DNA of 64,000 bases from Marinilabilia rubra (GTDB lineage: Bacteria; Bacteroidota; Bacteroidia; Bacteroidales; Marinilabiliaceae). Made by a program: the position numbers and the translations under genes. Positions 8,837-18,253 of the stretch are shown in pieces (position 1 is the first letter of the stretch; every line of letters starts with the position of its first letter). Location: the NCBI RefSeq assembly GCF_003121985.1, contig NZ_QEWP01000002.1, positions 62,001-126,000 of the forward strand, in the 5' to 3' direction. A model generated the notes under the pieces. That model was not told the DNA's origin. It searched no databases and saw nothing but the letters and a program-made list of their open reading frames with translations.

Positions 8837-10246
8837 TCAAAACTCCGCTTTACTTCCGTATTTTTTTATCCAGCCATCGACCTGGGTTTTGTATTCCTCG
8901 ATTACCTCGGGGTATTTTGCAGCAAGGTTAATAAAGTTAAAGGGATCATTGTGCATGTTGTAAAGGTTGATTTCTTTCTTTGTTTTATTCCATGTAAAGA
9001 ACCAGTCTCGGCTCCTTAAAAAGTAACCTTCAGTACGGTCCCCTCCAAACACTTGTGCTTCTGCAGAGCGGATGTTATCGATTTCGCCAATAATCACATC
9101 CCTTTTACCGTTTTCTTTTCCGGAAATTACATCAGTATAAGAAGTTCCGTAAAAATTGTCAGGAATATTTATTCCTACATAATTTAAAATGGTTGCGGTT
9201 ATATCCGCACTGTGCATAAAGTCTTGTTTTCGCACCCCTGTCTCAATTTTTCCAGGCCATGAAAAGATAATAGGTGTGCGGAAAGATGGGTCATAAAACG
9301 AACCTTTACCCCTTTCTCCGCCCAGGTGCCAGGTGTATTCATCATGCCTGAATTCCTGATTTGGGGCCTGTTCCCATCCGTTGTCATTTACATAAATAAA
9401 AATAGTATTCTCCATCAAGCCTTTTTTCTCCATATAATCCATCAATATACCAACACCATCATCCCACCAGCTACAATTGGCATAGTATTTCTTGGCAGAC
9501 TCTGTCATACCTTTGCCTTCGTATAAATCGTAGTACTTTTGAGGTGCATTAAAAGGCCAGTGAGGCAATTCCGGGGCAAACCACAAAAAAAAGGGCCCTT
9601 CCTTATTTTTATCAATAAAGTCGTAAACGGGATCCATAGTTTTCCGCACCAATTCAGTTCCATCTCCTCCCATTAACGTTAAAAAAAACTCAGGATCTGA
9701 TTCTTTTTGTTCTTTGGTCCAACCTTTGGTCATCCCTTCATCAAAACCACCAACCTGATAGCTGAATTCCCACCATTTACCACCTTGCCAGGTTTTGTAT
9801 CCTTTTTGTTTTAACAGTCTCGGTAAAGTCTCATAATACTTCATCGATTGATAAGTGAAATCCTCTTCCCATTCTTTCCGCTCGTCAGCATCCAAATTTT
9901 GGTATTCTGATGTTTCCATCAGACTTACCTTTTTTTGGTTTTTCCAGTGATCATATTCTGTTGGAAGGATACCGGTCATTAGCGTTCTCAGGGAAGGGGC
10001 ACAATGGGCCACCGGCACATATCCGTTGGTAAAAACAGTTCCTCTTTCAGCCAACTTGTCCATGTTTGGCGTATGCATATAGCCTGCATCATTAAAACCA
10101 AAGTAAGGATAACCGTGATCATCCCCTATCAACAAGACAATATTAGGAAGTCTTGACTCTTTACTCTTTTTTGACGCTTCACTTCTATTAGAATACGAAA
10201 TTAATGCGAGTGTAAATGCTGCAAATAATACTAATTGCTTGCTCAT
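8837..10246 (-). CDS. Type I (FGly-dependent) sulfatase
   Basis: A 469-residue sulfatase with an N-terminal signal segment. The Ca-binding pair is D42-D43 (LLIGDDHG), and the modification signature is CAPSLRTLMTG with C82 as the residue to be oxidised to formylglycine. An anaerobic (SPASM-type) or aerobic maturase must act in trans and is not in this window. It removes sulfate esters from a glycan in the periplasm. The gene lies 1 bp after the GH13 gene, so it is co-transcribed. Its presence argues that the target polysaccharide is sulfated, as in marine algae or animal glycosaminoglycans. The sulfatase subfamily cannot be assigned by eye. Confidence 0.88.
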   Translation of the reverse strand: MSKQLVLFAAFTLALISYSNRSEASKKSKESRLPNIVLLIGDDHGYPYFGFNDAGYMHTPNMDKLAERGTVFTNGYVPVAHCAPSLRTLMTGILPTEYDHWKNQKKVSLMETSEYQNLDADERKEWEEDFTYQSMKYYETLPRLLKQKGYKTWQGGKWWEFSYQVGGFDEGMTKGWTKEQKESDPEFFLTLMGGDGTELVRKTMDPVYDFIDKNKEGPFFLWFAPELPHWPFNAPQKYYDLYEGKGMTESAKKYYANCSWWDDGVGILMDYMEKKGLMENTIFIYVNDNGWEQAPNQEFRHDEYTWHLGGERGKGSFYDPSFRTPIIFSWPGKIETGVRKQDFMHSADITATILNYVGINIPDNFYGTSYTDVISGKENGKRDVIIGEIDNIRSAEAQVFGGDRTEGYFLRSRDWFFTWNKTKKEINLYNMHNDPFNFINLAAKYPEVIEEYKTQVDGWIKKYGSKAEF

Positions 10247-10247
10247 C

Positions 10248-12188
10248 TCAGTTTGTTTTATCTGTTACCACTATAGATGCGCTTCTTTGGGGAAGAGTTA
10301 TTTGAAAGGTGCCCCCGCTCATTTTTACGAATTCCCCGATGTTTAAAATATCTTTATAGTTCTTTTGGGGTTTTAGCTTCAAATCAATTGTCTGTGATTT
10401 AAAGCTGGCATTAAAAACCGCAACAACCTCTTCATTTTTATCAAATCGGCTGTATGCCAAAACTCGCTTCTCTTCATCAACTACCAGATATTTTATATCT
10501 CCTGATTTTAATACAGGATAATCTTCTCTTATTTGAATTAGATTTCGATAATAGTCAAAATGTTCATGATTGAATTTCACCTCGTTAACAGGTCGATCTC
10601 TTCCAATAGGATGTACTTGCTCTGGATCAAAGTCATAATCTGGCCAAATCAATGGCTTACGCGAATCTCCCATATCCGCACCCCACATGCCCATTTCGTC
10701 TCCGGCCCATATATGAGGAGAGCCCATATATGTAAATTGATGTGCTAATAGTAATCGCGCTGTTTGATGAGCTTCTGTATCTGGTTTATGAATTTTGTAA
10801 TTCACCTCCGCAGTTGGAGTAACCTGGTATTTGTATTTACTGTCCTTATTAAACAGCGAAGTCAATAATCTTGGTGAATCGTGGCTGGCTGCCACATTCA
10901 TCATTGCCAGAATATTCTGGTTTCTCAAGTTGCAGGTGATTCGCGTTAAACTATCTACAAATGCACTTACTGAAATCGCCTTTTTTGACCCAATAAAGAA
11001 TTCACGCGCAGCTTTATACCAACGATAATTCATTACGCCGTCAAAAATATCACCCTCGAGTAATGATTTAGGATCCATCATGGTATTAGGAAACGTCTCA
11101 AACCAGGTCTCTCCAACAAGATAAGCTTCGGGATTTACTCCCCGGACAACTTTCCGGTATTCACGCCAAAATCCCATGGGGACCTCTGCGCAAACATCCA
11201 ATCTGAAACCATCCACTCCATCCGAAGGATCGCCATCACCATTAGGGTCTAACCACTTTTTTGACACACTAAAGATGTGCTGTTTAACCGATTCGCTAAC
11301 AAAATTCCCTTCAAAAACATGGGAGCTCGATTTGTGCTCAACATACTGGGTCTCTTTTATCTCAATCAGGTTTTTCACACCAAACCACCCTTTGTAAGCA
11401 AATTCATCTTCAGGAGTATCAGGGTTATCAAAGCTGTCAATCCAGTACCAATCCTTATAGTTAGATTGCGCTTGATTTTTAACCACATCCTTAAATGCCC
11501 AAAACGTGCTTCCTGTATGGTTCCAGGAATAATCCATCACCACTTTTATACCTCTCTTATGAAGTTCTTCAATAACTTTTAGGAATAATTTGTCAGCTCC
11601 TGTCATCTTCCAGGTAGAAGGATCATCCGGTATTTCTCCTTCCATGATTTTAACATCTTCACGGGGTGATGGTCCGAAATTGCGATCTATATGACGCCAA
11701 TTTCGTGCATCAAATTTATGGTTAGAAGGCGCATCGTTTAATGGATTAAAATACACAGCTGTAACACCCAGTGAATCAATATAATCAATTTTATCCAGTA
11801 CTCCTTGTAGATCGCCACCATAACGTCGTAATTGTTGTTGCTGGGCAAAATTGGTTAATGGATAGCCTTGATTGTCTGTTTTGCCATCTAATTCATGAGC
11901 ATAAACATCCGGCTTATACCAATCATTTGTCCAGGGAGTTATCCCCCATTTTTCTGGAATAAACTCGGGATAGGCTCCTGTAATATCTTCCTTGGTTGGA
12001 TCGTTTGAGGCATCGCCATTACGGAATGTTTCAACGAAGATCTGATACCAAACAACCTCTTTTGACCATTGAGGCGCATCCGAAAAGTTTGTACTCTTAT
12101 TTAAATTTGACTCTTCCTTAGGATCGTTTTGACAAGCTCCCAAAATTAGGCCTGACAATAAAGTCAATATGATTCCTGATTTTCTCAT
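10248..12188 (-). CDS. GH13 alpha-amylase family lipoprotein
   Basis: Outer-membrane or periplasmic lipoprotein (lipobox LILGAC, C19) with a GH13 TIM barrel. Conserved regions are complete: DYSWNHTG (219-226), GFRLDV with nucleophile D331, YLVGETW with acid/base E360, and ASHDSPR with D437. A C-terminal beta domain (about 560-646) follows. It may be a SusG- or neopullulanase-like enzyme attacking alpha-glucosidic bonds. The gene overlaps the SGNH gene by ATGA. An alpha-glucan-active enzyme next to three DUF1680 enzymes and a sulfatase is an unusual mixture, so the backbone of the substrate may contain alpha-glucose. Confidence 0.88.
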   Translation of the reverse strand: MRKSGIILTLLSGLILGACQNDPKEESNLNKSTNFSDAPQWSKEVVWYQIFVETFRNGDASNDPTKEDITGAYPEFIPEKWGITPWTNDWYKPDVYAHELDGKTDNQGYPLTNFAQQQQLRRYGGDLQGVLDKIDYIDSLGVTAVYFNPLNDAPSNHKFDARNWRHIDRNFGPSPREDVKIMEGEIPDDPSTWKMTGADKLFLKVIEELHKRGIKVVMDYSWNHTGSTFWAFKDVVKNQAQSNYKDWYWIDSFDNPDTPEDEFAYKGWFGVKNLIEIKETQYVEHKSSSHVFEGNFVSESVKQHIFSVSKKWLDPNGDGDPSDGVDGFRLDVCAEVPMGFWREYRKVVRGVNPEAYLVGETWFETFPNTMMDPKSLLEGDIFDGVMNYRWYKAAREFFIGSKKAISVSAFVDSLTRITCNLRNQNILAMMNVAASHDSPRLLTSLFNKDSKYKYQVTPTAEVNYKIHKPDTEAHQTARLLLAHQFTYMGSPHIWAGDEMGMWGADMGDSRKPLIWPDYDFDPEQVHPIGRDRPVNEVKFNHEHFDYYRNLIQIREDYPVLKSGDIKYLVVDEEKRVLAYSRFDKNEEVVAVFNASFKSQTIDLKLKPQKNYKDILNIGEFVKMSGGTFQITLPQRSASIVVTDKTN

Positions 12189-12907
12189 TTTTCAACGTAT
12201 TTTTTAAGGTGTTTAGCCCAATGTTCGTAGCCGGATTCATTAAGATGAGTACCATCTGTTGTAAACTTTTTTATCATCAAATCCTCCTTGGTCGCAAACA
12301 ATTGATGAACATCAATAAATTCATATCCTGCAGTACGCTCTTTATTTTTGAGTTTTTCATTTATGTCTGCAATCCGTCTCACCATATTTTCGTGAGATGT
12401 GGGAAGCAAACTTTGAACATATATCCTTGTTTTAGGTGAGTTTTGATTAACAAATGCAACTATTTTTTGAATATTAGAAACAATTTCATCATTACTGATG
12501 GTTCCATTAAACAAGTCGTTGATACCTATTAGCAAAAACAAAGATTCAGGCTTATAAAAACATATCTCATTCAGGCGATGCAGTACTCCTTCAGAAATAT
12601 CACCACTAATCCCTCTGTTTTTAACTGTTATTTCATTGAAATGACGTTCCCAGTCTTTTCCTTGTTCGGTAAGACTGTTTCCGATAAAAACTACCTCTCC
12701 CTTTTCCAGGGGATTATTTCTGAACTCCTCAATTCTTTCAGGGTAATGCTTTTTTGTCCATTCTGTATGTTTTTCAAAAACCAGGTTTGATGGTGGGTAT
12801 AATTCGTTTCTGTTGTAAATAATTGAATCTGAAGTCTGTTTCAGGCTATTGCATGAAAAAAAAGTTATACCAACCAGAACAAATAGAATGTTAGTTTTAA
12901 TTTGCAT
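12185..12907 (-). CDS. SGNH/GDSL hydrolase lipoprotein
   Basis: I place the start at 12907 (240 residues), since it gives a lipoprotein signal ending TFFSC (C19). The longer frame from 13009 adds 34 residues that look non-coding. Block I is FIGNSLTEQG with S78 as nucleophile, LLIGINDLF matches block III, and DGTHL near the C-terminus supplies D218 and H221. Proteins of this kind deacylate carbohydrates (acetyl, feruloyl or other esters). It follows a DUF1680 gene by 160 bp of gene-free DNA and overlaps the GH13 gene by ATGA. It is the third potential deacylase of the locus. Confidence 0.82.
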   Translation of the reverse strand: MQIKTNILFVLVGITFFSCNSLKQTSDSIIYNRNELYPPSNLVFEKHTEWTKKHYPERIEEFRNNPLEKGEVVFIGNSLTEQGKDWERHFNEITVKNRGISGDISEGVLHRLNEICFYKPESLFLLIGINDLFNGTISNDEIVSNIQKIVAFVNQNSPKTRIYVQSLLPTSHENMVRRIADINEKLKNKERTAGYEFIDVHQLFATKEDLMIKKFTTDGTHLNESGYEHWAKHLKKYVEK

Positions 12908-13067
12908 ATTAAATAAGGTTGTGATGCGTCGAATCAGCTCTGAAGATTCCAATTCGCTAATTGGCAATAAAACATTAAGCTCCTCTCGTCTACTCCATTG
13001 GAGTGGCACCCCCTCTATCCTCAGGGCTAAAGGGAAGAGCCTTTTGCCTCTGTGCTATTTTATAATT

Positions 13068-15098
13068 TCACTTCTCAGGAAAAACAGTTAGTCGTAACAC
13101 AGTGCTTCCATATGGCACTAATTCAATTGTCTCTGTTTTATCAGATAATTTAAGTCCTTCTGGAAATTCCGGGTTCTTAAGTACCTTTTTCCGGCTTTTA
13201 TCATCAACCACTTCTGCTAAATTCCAGTTCTTTACTTCCTGAGCCTTTACTATAAGTTTTACAGGAGGTGTACTGATATCCCAAGGGTAAGAATAGTTTT
13301 CATTCAAAACTATCTCTACATTTTTAAGGTTGTTAACAACAGGTGCATATTGCCATTTTCCATTTGGATAGAATGAATATGCAGGAAAATCCTTAGTTGA
13401 TTTTTCGTAATCTTCTTCAATGACAGTTGTTGTTGGAACCGGATAACTGAATACTATTGGTCCTCTTTCAAAAGACAATCCTTTACCAAACCAGGACTTC
13501 TTCTTCACCTCCATTGGCACAAATAACTCAACTACATCACCATCTGCAAATTTTCTTTTTAAAGTATAAAAAGTACCTGGCTTTAATTTCCCTTCAACTT
13601 TATAACCATTGACAGTCAACATAGGGTTGCTACACCAAGCTGGAATTCTAATCTGAAAAGCAAACTCTGCTTTTTCGTCCAGGTGGATTTCAAACTTAAC
13701 TTTCTCCTCGAATGGATATTTGGTTATCTGTTTAATAGTAGCTTTTACTTTTTCAGATCCTACGGTTGTCGAAAATTCTGATGCTCCGAACAATGATGCC
13801 ACAACACCATTATTATTTGTTTTCAACCACATTTGCATAGCAAAATAAGGCATAAAACGATTGATATTTCCTGTACAACAAGCCACGCTATGACCTGGAG
13901 CATATGCCATAAAATCCCCGTAATAACCAAAATGATTTGATTTGAGACTAGCAATCATCTGGTTGGGGGCTGAAAAATACTGATGTGATTTAAAATCTTT
14001 GGTAATGGAGCCTAAGGCGGCATTGTAAGCTGCCTTTTCTATTTTGTCAGCCCATTTTGGGTCACCAGTGGCCCTTAACATAATACCATAAGTATATGGA
14101 AGAGTGGCATGGTTACATGTTTCGTGACCAGCCATCTCATTGACTTCGTGGAAATGTTCAGTTGTGCTTGGACACCCGGATGGAAGCATAAAATGTTGCT
14201 CCATTTTTTGGATACCATGCAGCGCTTCATCCAAATATTCCTGTTTCCCGGTATGCATGTACAATATTGCGGGAATTTTCACTACCTCAAAATAAACTAC
14301 TCCATGCTGGTCGGGTACTCTGTCCGATTCAAAAATCATATCAGCACCACCTCTAGTGCGGTTTTTTTTGTCTGACTTAAACAAGGCGTAAGCTTCTTCT
14401 GCCGTAGCCAGGAGATTTTCATCTCCCGTTTTCTCATACAACCAACAAAGATGCTCAACATTACACACATCCAATTCATCCTGAAAGTCTTCAGCTGTAT
14501 AGGTGAGATAATGTTTATACATAGCTTCAATAATTCTCTGGTCGCTTGTTTCGCTAAATTCGGTTAAAAAAGAACGAAACAACCCTGCATATGGCCAAAC
14601 ATTCCATCGGCCAATTAATTTTGCAGGTGGTCCAAGCCTGTTATTCTTTTTAGGATTATTAAGTAGGTAATTAATTTGTTTCTCTGCCCTATTAATAAGG
14701 ATACTGTCTCCTAAAAGATATCCGCACTTAATGGCTCCATCAATGTAATAACCAGTTTGTTCGTAGGGCCACCAGAATATTCCTTTATCGGCATCCTCTC
14801 CCTTACCTTCACGTTTAAAGCTGTTTATGCTTTCCTTCTGGGTGGTTTTGTCCAATTCAATACGCTCGATCCACATCTTCGAATCAAAAGGAGCACCAGC
14901 TGCGGCAATATTTCCAGTTAAGCCTTCTTTTTGGATTTCAAGGAACTGGCGAATCCACCCTTCAGGTTTTATTTCTGATGTGGTAGCTAAAATGTATCGA
15001 CTGTAGTTCTTTCTACTTTCCCCTCCCTTTTCAACTTGCTTACAGCCTAAAAAAAATGCAAGCGAAATAATGAAACTAAGGATTATTGACTTTTTCAT
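13068..15098 (-). CDS. DUF1680 / GH127-like glycoside hydrolase lipoprotein (third)
   Basis: A 676-residue enzyme starting with a lipoprotein signal (SLAFFLGC, C19), so probably anchored to the outer membrane, in contrast to its soluble relative at 2841-4814. It shares long motifs with that protein (SHQYFSAPNQ, PYTYG, NRFMPY), which points to gene duplication. The presumed zinc and nucleophile residues are E326 and C328 in HETCN, and C407-C408 in VACCTGN. An insertion at about residues 80-105 is not in the other copy. It is the first enzyme gene after the terminator that follows the susE/F-like gene. Confidence 0.85.
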   Translation of the reverse strand: MKKSIILSFIISLAFFLGCKQVEKGGESRKNYSRYILATTSEIKPEGWIRQFLEIQKEGLTGNIAAAGAPFDSKMWIERIELDKTTQKESINSFKREGKGEDADKGIFWWPYEQTGYYIDGAIKCGYLLGDSILINRAEKQINYLLNNPKKNNRLGPPAKLIGRWNVWPYAGLFRSFLTEFSETSDQRIIEAMYKHYLTYTAEDFQDELDVCNVEHLCWLYEKTGDENLLATAEEAYALFKSDKKNRTRGGADMIFESDRVPDQHGVVYFEVVKIPAILYMHTGKQEYLDEALHGIQKMEQHFMLPSGCPSTTEHFHEVNEMAGHETCNHATLPYTYGIMLRATGDPKWADKIEKAAYNAALGSITKDFKSHQYFSAPNQMIASLKSNHFGYYGDFMAYAPGHSVACCTGNINRFMPYFAMQMWLKTNNNGVVASLFGASEFSTTVGSEKVKATIKQITKYPFEEKVKFEIHLDEKAEFAFQIRIPAWCSNPMLTVNGYKVEGKLKPGTFYTLKRKFADGDVVELFVPMEVKKKSWFGKGLSFERGPIVFSYPVPTTTVIEEDYEKSTKDFPAYSFYPNGKWQYAPVVNNLKNVEIVLNENYSYPWDISTPPVKLIVKAQEVKNWNLAEVVDDKSRKKVLKNPEFPEGLKLSDKTETIELVPYGSTVLRLTVFPEK

Positions 15099-15256
15099 TT
15101 TGTGGTTTTTGGTTTTAAATAATCTTCTTTAGTTCTAAAGTAAAGAATTCGGGATACCTGGAACTAATTCTCCCTATCTAAACAAACAACAATGCTCTTT
15201 GGACAGGAAAGTTTTTAACACACTTATATTTGTGTATATATCAGAATTTTAAAAAG

Positions 15257-15300
15257 AAAAACGGGAACATTTTGGAATCAATTATATTGTTCCCGTTTTT
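15257..15300 (-). terminator. Strong intrinsic terminator after the susE/F-like gene
   Basis: A perfect 13-bp inverted repeat (AAAAACGGGAACA and its complement) with an 18-base loop. On the minus strand the hairpin ends in a U-rich tail. It lies 5 bp after the susE/F-like stop and so separates the susCDE transcript from the enzyme genes, which would need read-through or their own promoter in the 15.1-15.25 kb gap. I did not find a consensus promoter there. Confidence 0.85.
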
Positions 15301-15305
15301 CAAAG

Positions 15306-16436
15306 TTATAGTTTGATGAGCTCATAACTCATTGTATTTAGATCTACTATTACATCGTAGTTCCCATCCTCTGCAACAGGAATTCCGGTTGAACCAATTC
15401 CAGGATTGGGAATAATTGTTCCTTCCTTATCGCCCAGGGAATATGAAACCGTCCAGTCATCATTCACTCTAAAATAGACAGTTCCACTAGTTAAAGGAAT
15501 GTTTCTTCCTATATGCACTCCTGCTTGGCAACCATCAGGAATTAATTTGTAATCGGGACCATCCCACTGGTTCACTGTGGAAGGACCGACAAGTCCTATC
15601 AACTCTGCCTCTTCCATTGAGTATGTTAACGACGAGAGATCTGCGGTAACTACATAATGACCGGCAGAACTTGGGATTACAGGCTCAAATGCAACATTTT
15701 CCATTAGACTTCCCTCAGTACCTCCATATGCATAGGTTTTACTCCAGGAACCATCTAAAACGGTAATCTTAAAACCTCCATCGTCGATACTTAAAGCCCC
15801 TTTGAAAACATTTTCATTACCTGTTGTTAGCATTGAATATATAACAGGTGTAGTAATATCCCAATCATTAAACGGCCCCACGAAGCCCCATTCCGACAGC
15901 AACATTTCCGGGCAAGCCGCAACCTCTACTATTTCCAGATTCAAACTTACCACACTCGATTTTGCTTTAACTACATTGACTGCCGTATAGTTGCCCACAT
16001 ACGTCTCTACCCTGAAGTAAACAGTACCCGTATTGTTCGGGTTCCCATTAGCGTCTGTTGTCTTAGGATCGTTGTCCAATCCCATAATTCCAGCCAGGTT
16101 ATATAAATCTTTTACCTGAAGTGTTAATTCAGGGTCATTAAGCCCGCCAGATTCATAATCAATGGTCGAGAAATCCTCGTTAACTGAACCAAGTACTTTA
16201 TGCTTAACTATCGCACTCTCCAATCCGAACGAAAGCTCATTCCATTCCAAAAACAGGGCATCTTCTTCTGCCTTACCAATATCTAAGCTATAAACAGGTT
16301 GCAACACACTTGTAAAAGCGAGATCTTCTGTTGAACTATTTACGATTAGTTCGTTTTTGTCTTCTTCATCGCAAGAATACCCTACCAGTATCACGAACAG
16401 AGACATAATATAAAAAAACATTGAATGATTTTTCAT
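15306..16436 (-). CDS. SusE/SusF-like outer-membrane glycan-binding lipoprotein
   Basis: I choose the start at 16436 (MKNHSMFFYIMSLF..., lipobox VGYSC), dropping seven codons of the longest frame. An N-terminal Ig-like SusE domain (about 40-150) is followed by two similar C-terminal modules that begin WGFVGPFNDWD and LIGLVGPSTVNQWDG, the pattern of SusE/SusF starch-binding modules. It likely sits on the cell surface and captures glycan for the SusC/SusD pair. It is encoded just downstream of susD, with a 170-bp gap, and ends at a strong terminator. Confidence 0.82.
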   Translation of the reverse strand: MKNHSMFFYIMSLFVILVGYSCDEEDKNELIVNSSTEDLAFTSVLQPVYSLDIGKAEEDALFLEWNELSFGLESAIVKHKVLGSVNEDFSTIDYESGGLNDPELTLQVKDLYNLAGIMGLDNDPKTTDANGNPNNTGTVYFRVETYVGNYTAVNVVKAKSSVVSLNLEIVEVAACPEMLLSEWGFVGPFNDWDITTPVIYSMLTTGNENVFKGALSIDDGGFKITVLDGSWSKTYAYGGTEGSLMENVAFEPVIPSSAGHYVVTADLSSLTYSMEEAELIGLVGPSTVNQWDGPDYKLIPDGCQAGVHIGRNIPLTSGTVYFRVNDDWTVSYSLGDKEGTIIPNPGIGSTGIPVAEDGNYDVIVDLNTMSYELIKL

Positions 16437-16606
16437 CTCTATAATAAAATTAGACAAGAGAAGGACAGATTAGAAATAATAAACATAAAAGACATTGCCT
16501 GCCCTAGGCAGCAAAGTAGGGGTTTATGTAGTCGTCCTCTTGTTAGTTATAAAAAACATTAGGCATTAAACTTCAATTCTTAACGAAAAAACTATTAACT
16601 TGACAA

Positions 16607-18241
16607 TTAATAACCTGGATTCTGTTCAAGATTTGGGTTAGCTAATAAAACTTCGTAAGGAATAGGATAAATACTACGATAATTATCGACAGCTTTACCT
16701 GATTCAACTCCTCCTTTAAAAGACCACAGGTAATCTCCACCGGTAAAATGACCAAACCTGATCAGGTCGGTACGTCTGTTACATTCCAGATACATTTCTC
16801 GAGCTCTTTCATCGATCATAAAGTCCAAAGTCAAATCTCCCGATGTGATCGTTGAAGCTCCGGCTCTGGTTCTTAAATCGTTAATATACTGTAATGCTTT
16901 GCCATCATCACCATTTCCGCCTCTTAATGTGGCCTCTGCGTAGTTCAGGTACATTTCAGCTAACCTGAAAATTGGCACATCTGTGTCAACCCAATTTCCA
17001 GCCACGTCACTACCCTGTGAACCATCCGAATAAAGGTTACTCCATTTAGGAGTTAAATATCCCTGGTTAAATTTGATTGCATCGGAAATTTCCAATGTCT
17101 GCCCATCTGTATAAAACATGGCTCTTGAATCACTCCAGGCGATGGGTTCTCCTTCCGCATTGGTTTCTGTTACTGCATAATCAAACCTTTCAACAAAACT
17201 TTTGGTAGTTCTCAACCCCCACCATCCATTGCTTACGCCATAAAGCGAGGGGTCAATAGAACCACCAAGATATCCATGAACAAGATTAGTAGCTCCCCCC
17301 CAGTACGCAGTGTTTAATCCATCATAGTTTATGGTATGGATAAACTCAACCTGGGCACCATTCTTATTGTTATCCCCCAGAAACAATTCATCGTAGGCCG
17401 TACCATTTCCGTTTGCATCCGTGGTATTCAATGTATAGGTACTGTTAATAGCCAATTCAGAGTAAATAACCGCATCATTGTACTTATTTTCGCCAACGTA
17501 TACTTCAGCATTAAGATATAATCTTGACAGAAGCGCCCAGGCTGCAACCTGATCAACTCTCCCATAATCGTTCGTTCCTGAATCCATCAGTAAATCTTTA
17601 ACTTCCAACAGTTCAGTTTCTATAAATTCAAACAAATCGTCTCTTGAGTTTTGCACCGGGAGCTCTGTAGATACTTGTGTAACCAAAGGCACATTCCCAA
17701 AGTAATCCATCATGTAATAATAGGCTAGCGCCCTCAAGTATCTTGCTTCAGCACTGTAATACTGTACATTTTTCGTATCCGGCAAGCTTTTTACATTCTC
17801 TATAAAAGAATTGCAGAAAGAAATTATCGCGGCAAGACGGTAATACATCGTATTGGAATAGAAGTTTTGAGAAGTCCAGACCATCGTATTGATATTTTGA
17901 ATACCCGGGGAAGTCCAAGCTACCACAGAAATATCTGTGGAAACATCATTCAAAAAGTTGGATAAATACACAAAATCGGACCAGTTTACTGCCGCTTGGG
18001 ATAATCCTGGAATATCAGGCCCCGGAGGGGTTGTTGCATCATTTCCTCCTAACTGCCCAGCCGTTGCATAACTCTGGTATAATTTAGCAAGAGCTTTAAA
18101 GGCAGTTTCTTCATTCTCGTAAACATCTAACTCGGTTAATGAGTTTGGTGAGACAGGCTCCAATTCCAGATCAGAGTGGCATGCAACAAAAAACAATGCC
18201 ATCAAACTAATAACTAATATATTTTTATATAATGTCTTCAT
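16607..18241 (-). CDS. SusD/RagB family nutrient-uptake lipoprotein
   Basis: A 544-residue lipoprotein (lipobox FFVAC, C21) of the SusD family, with the N-terminal PVSPNSLTELDVYENEETAFKA region typical of the family and a C-terminal RagB/SusD segment. The end, PIPYEVLLANPNLEQNPGY, is a common SusD ending. It acts as the lid over the SusC channel and binds oligosaccharides. It begins 12 bp after susC, so the two are co-transcribed and presumably co-translated. The long asparagine- and tyrosine-rich middle part may hold the binding site; ligand unknown. Confidence 0.95.
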   Translation of the reverse strand: MKTLYKNILVISLMALFFVACHSDLELEPVSPNSLTELDVYENEETAFKALAKLYQSYATAGQLGGNDATTPPGPDIPGLSQAAVNWSDFVYLSNFLNDVSTDISVVAWTSPGIQNINTMVWTSQNFYSNTMYYRLAAIISFCNSFIENVKSLPDTKNVQYYSAEARYLRALAYYYMMDYFGNVPLVTQVSTELPVQNSRDDLFEFIETELLEVKDLLMDSGTNDYGRVDQVAAWALLSRLYLNAEVYVGENKYNDAVIYSELAINSTYTLNTTDANGNGTAYDELFLGDNNKNGAQVEFIHTINYDGLNTAYWGGATNLVHGYLGGSIDPSLYGVSNGWWGLRTTKSFVERFDYAVTETNAEGEPIAWSDSRAMFYTDGQTLEISDAIKFNQGYLTPKWSNLYSDGSQGSDVAGNWVDTDVPIFRLAEMYLNYAEATLRGGNGDDGKALQYINDLRTRAGASTITSGDLTLDFMIDERAREMYLECNRRTDLIRFGHFTGGDYLWSFKGGVESGKAVDNYRSIYPIPYEVLLANPNLEQNPGY

Positions 18242-18253
18242 CTCAAACTTGTT

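Noticed and set aside
12908-13009. N-terminal extension of the SGNH hydrolase
   Set aside because: The added 34 residues lack protein-like character, and the internal start gives a proper lipoprotein signal.
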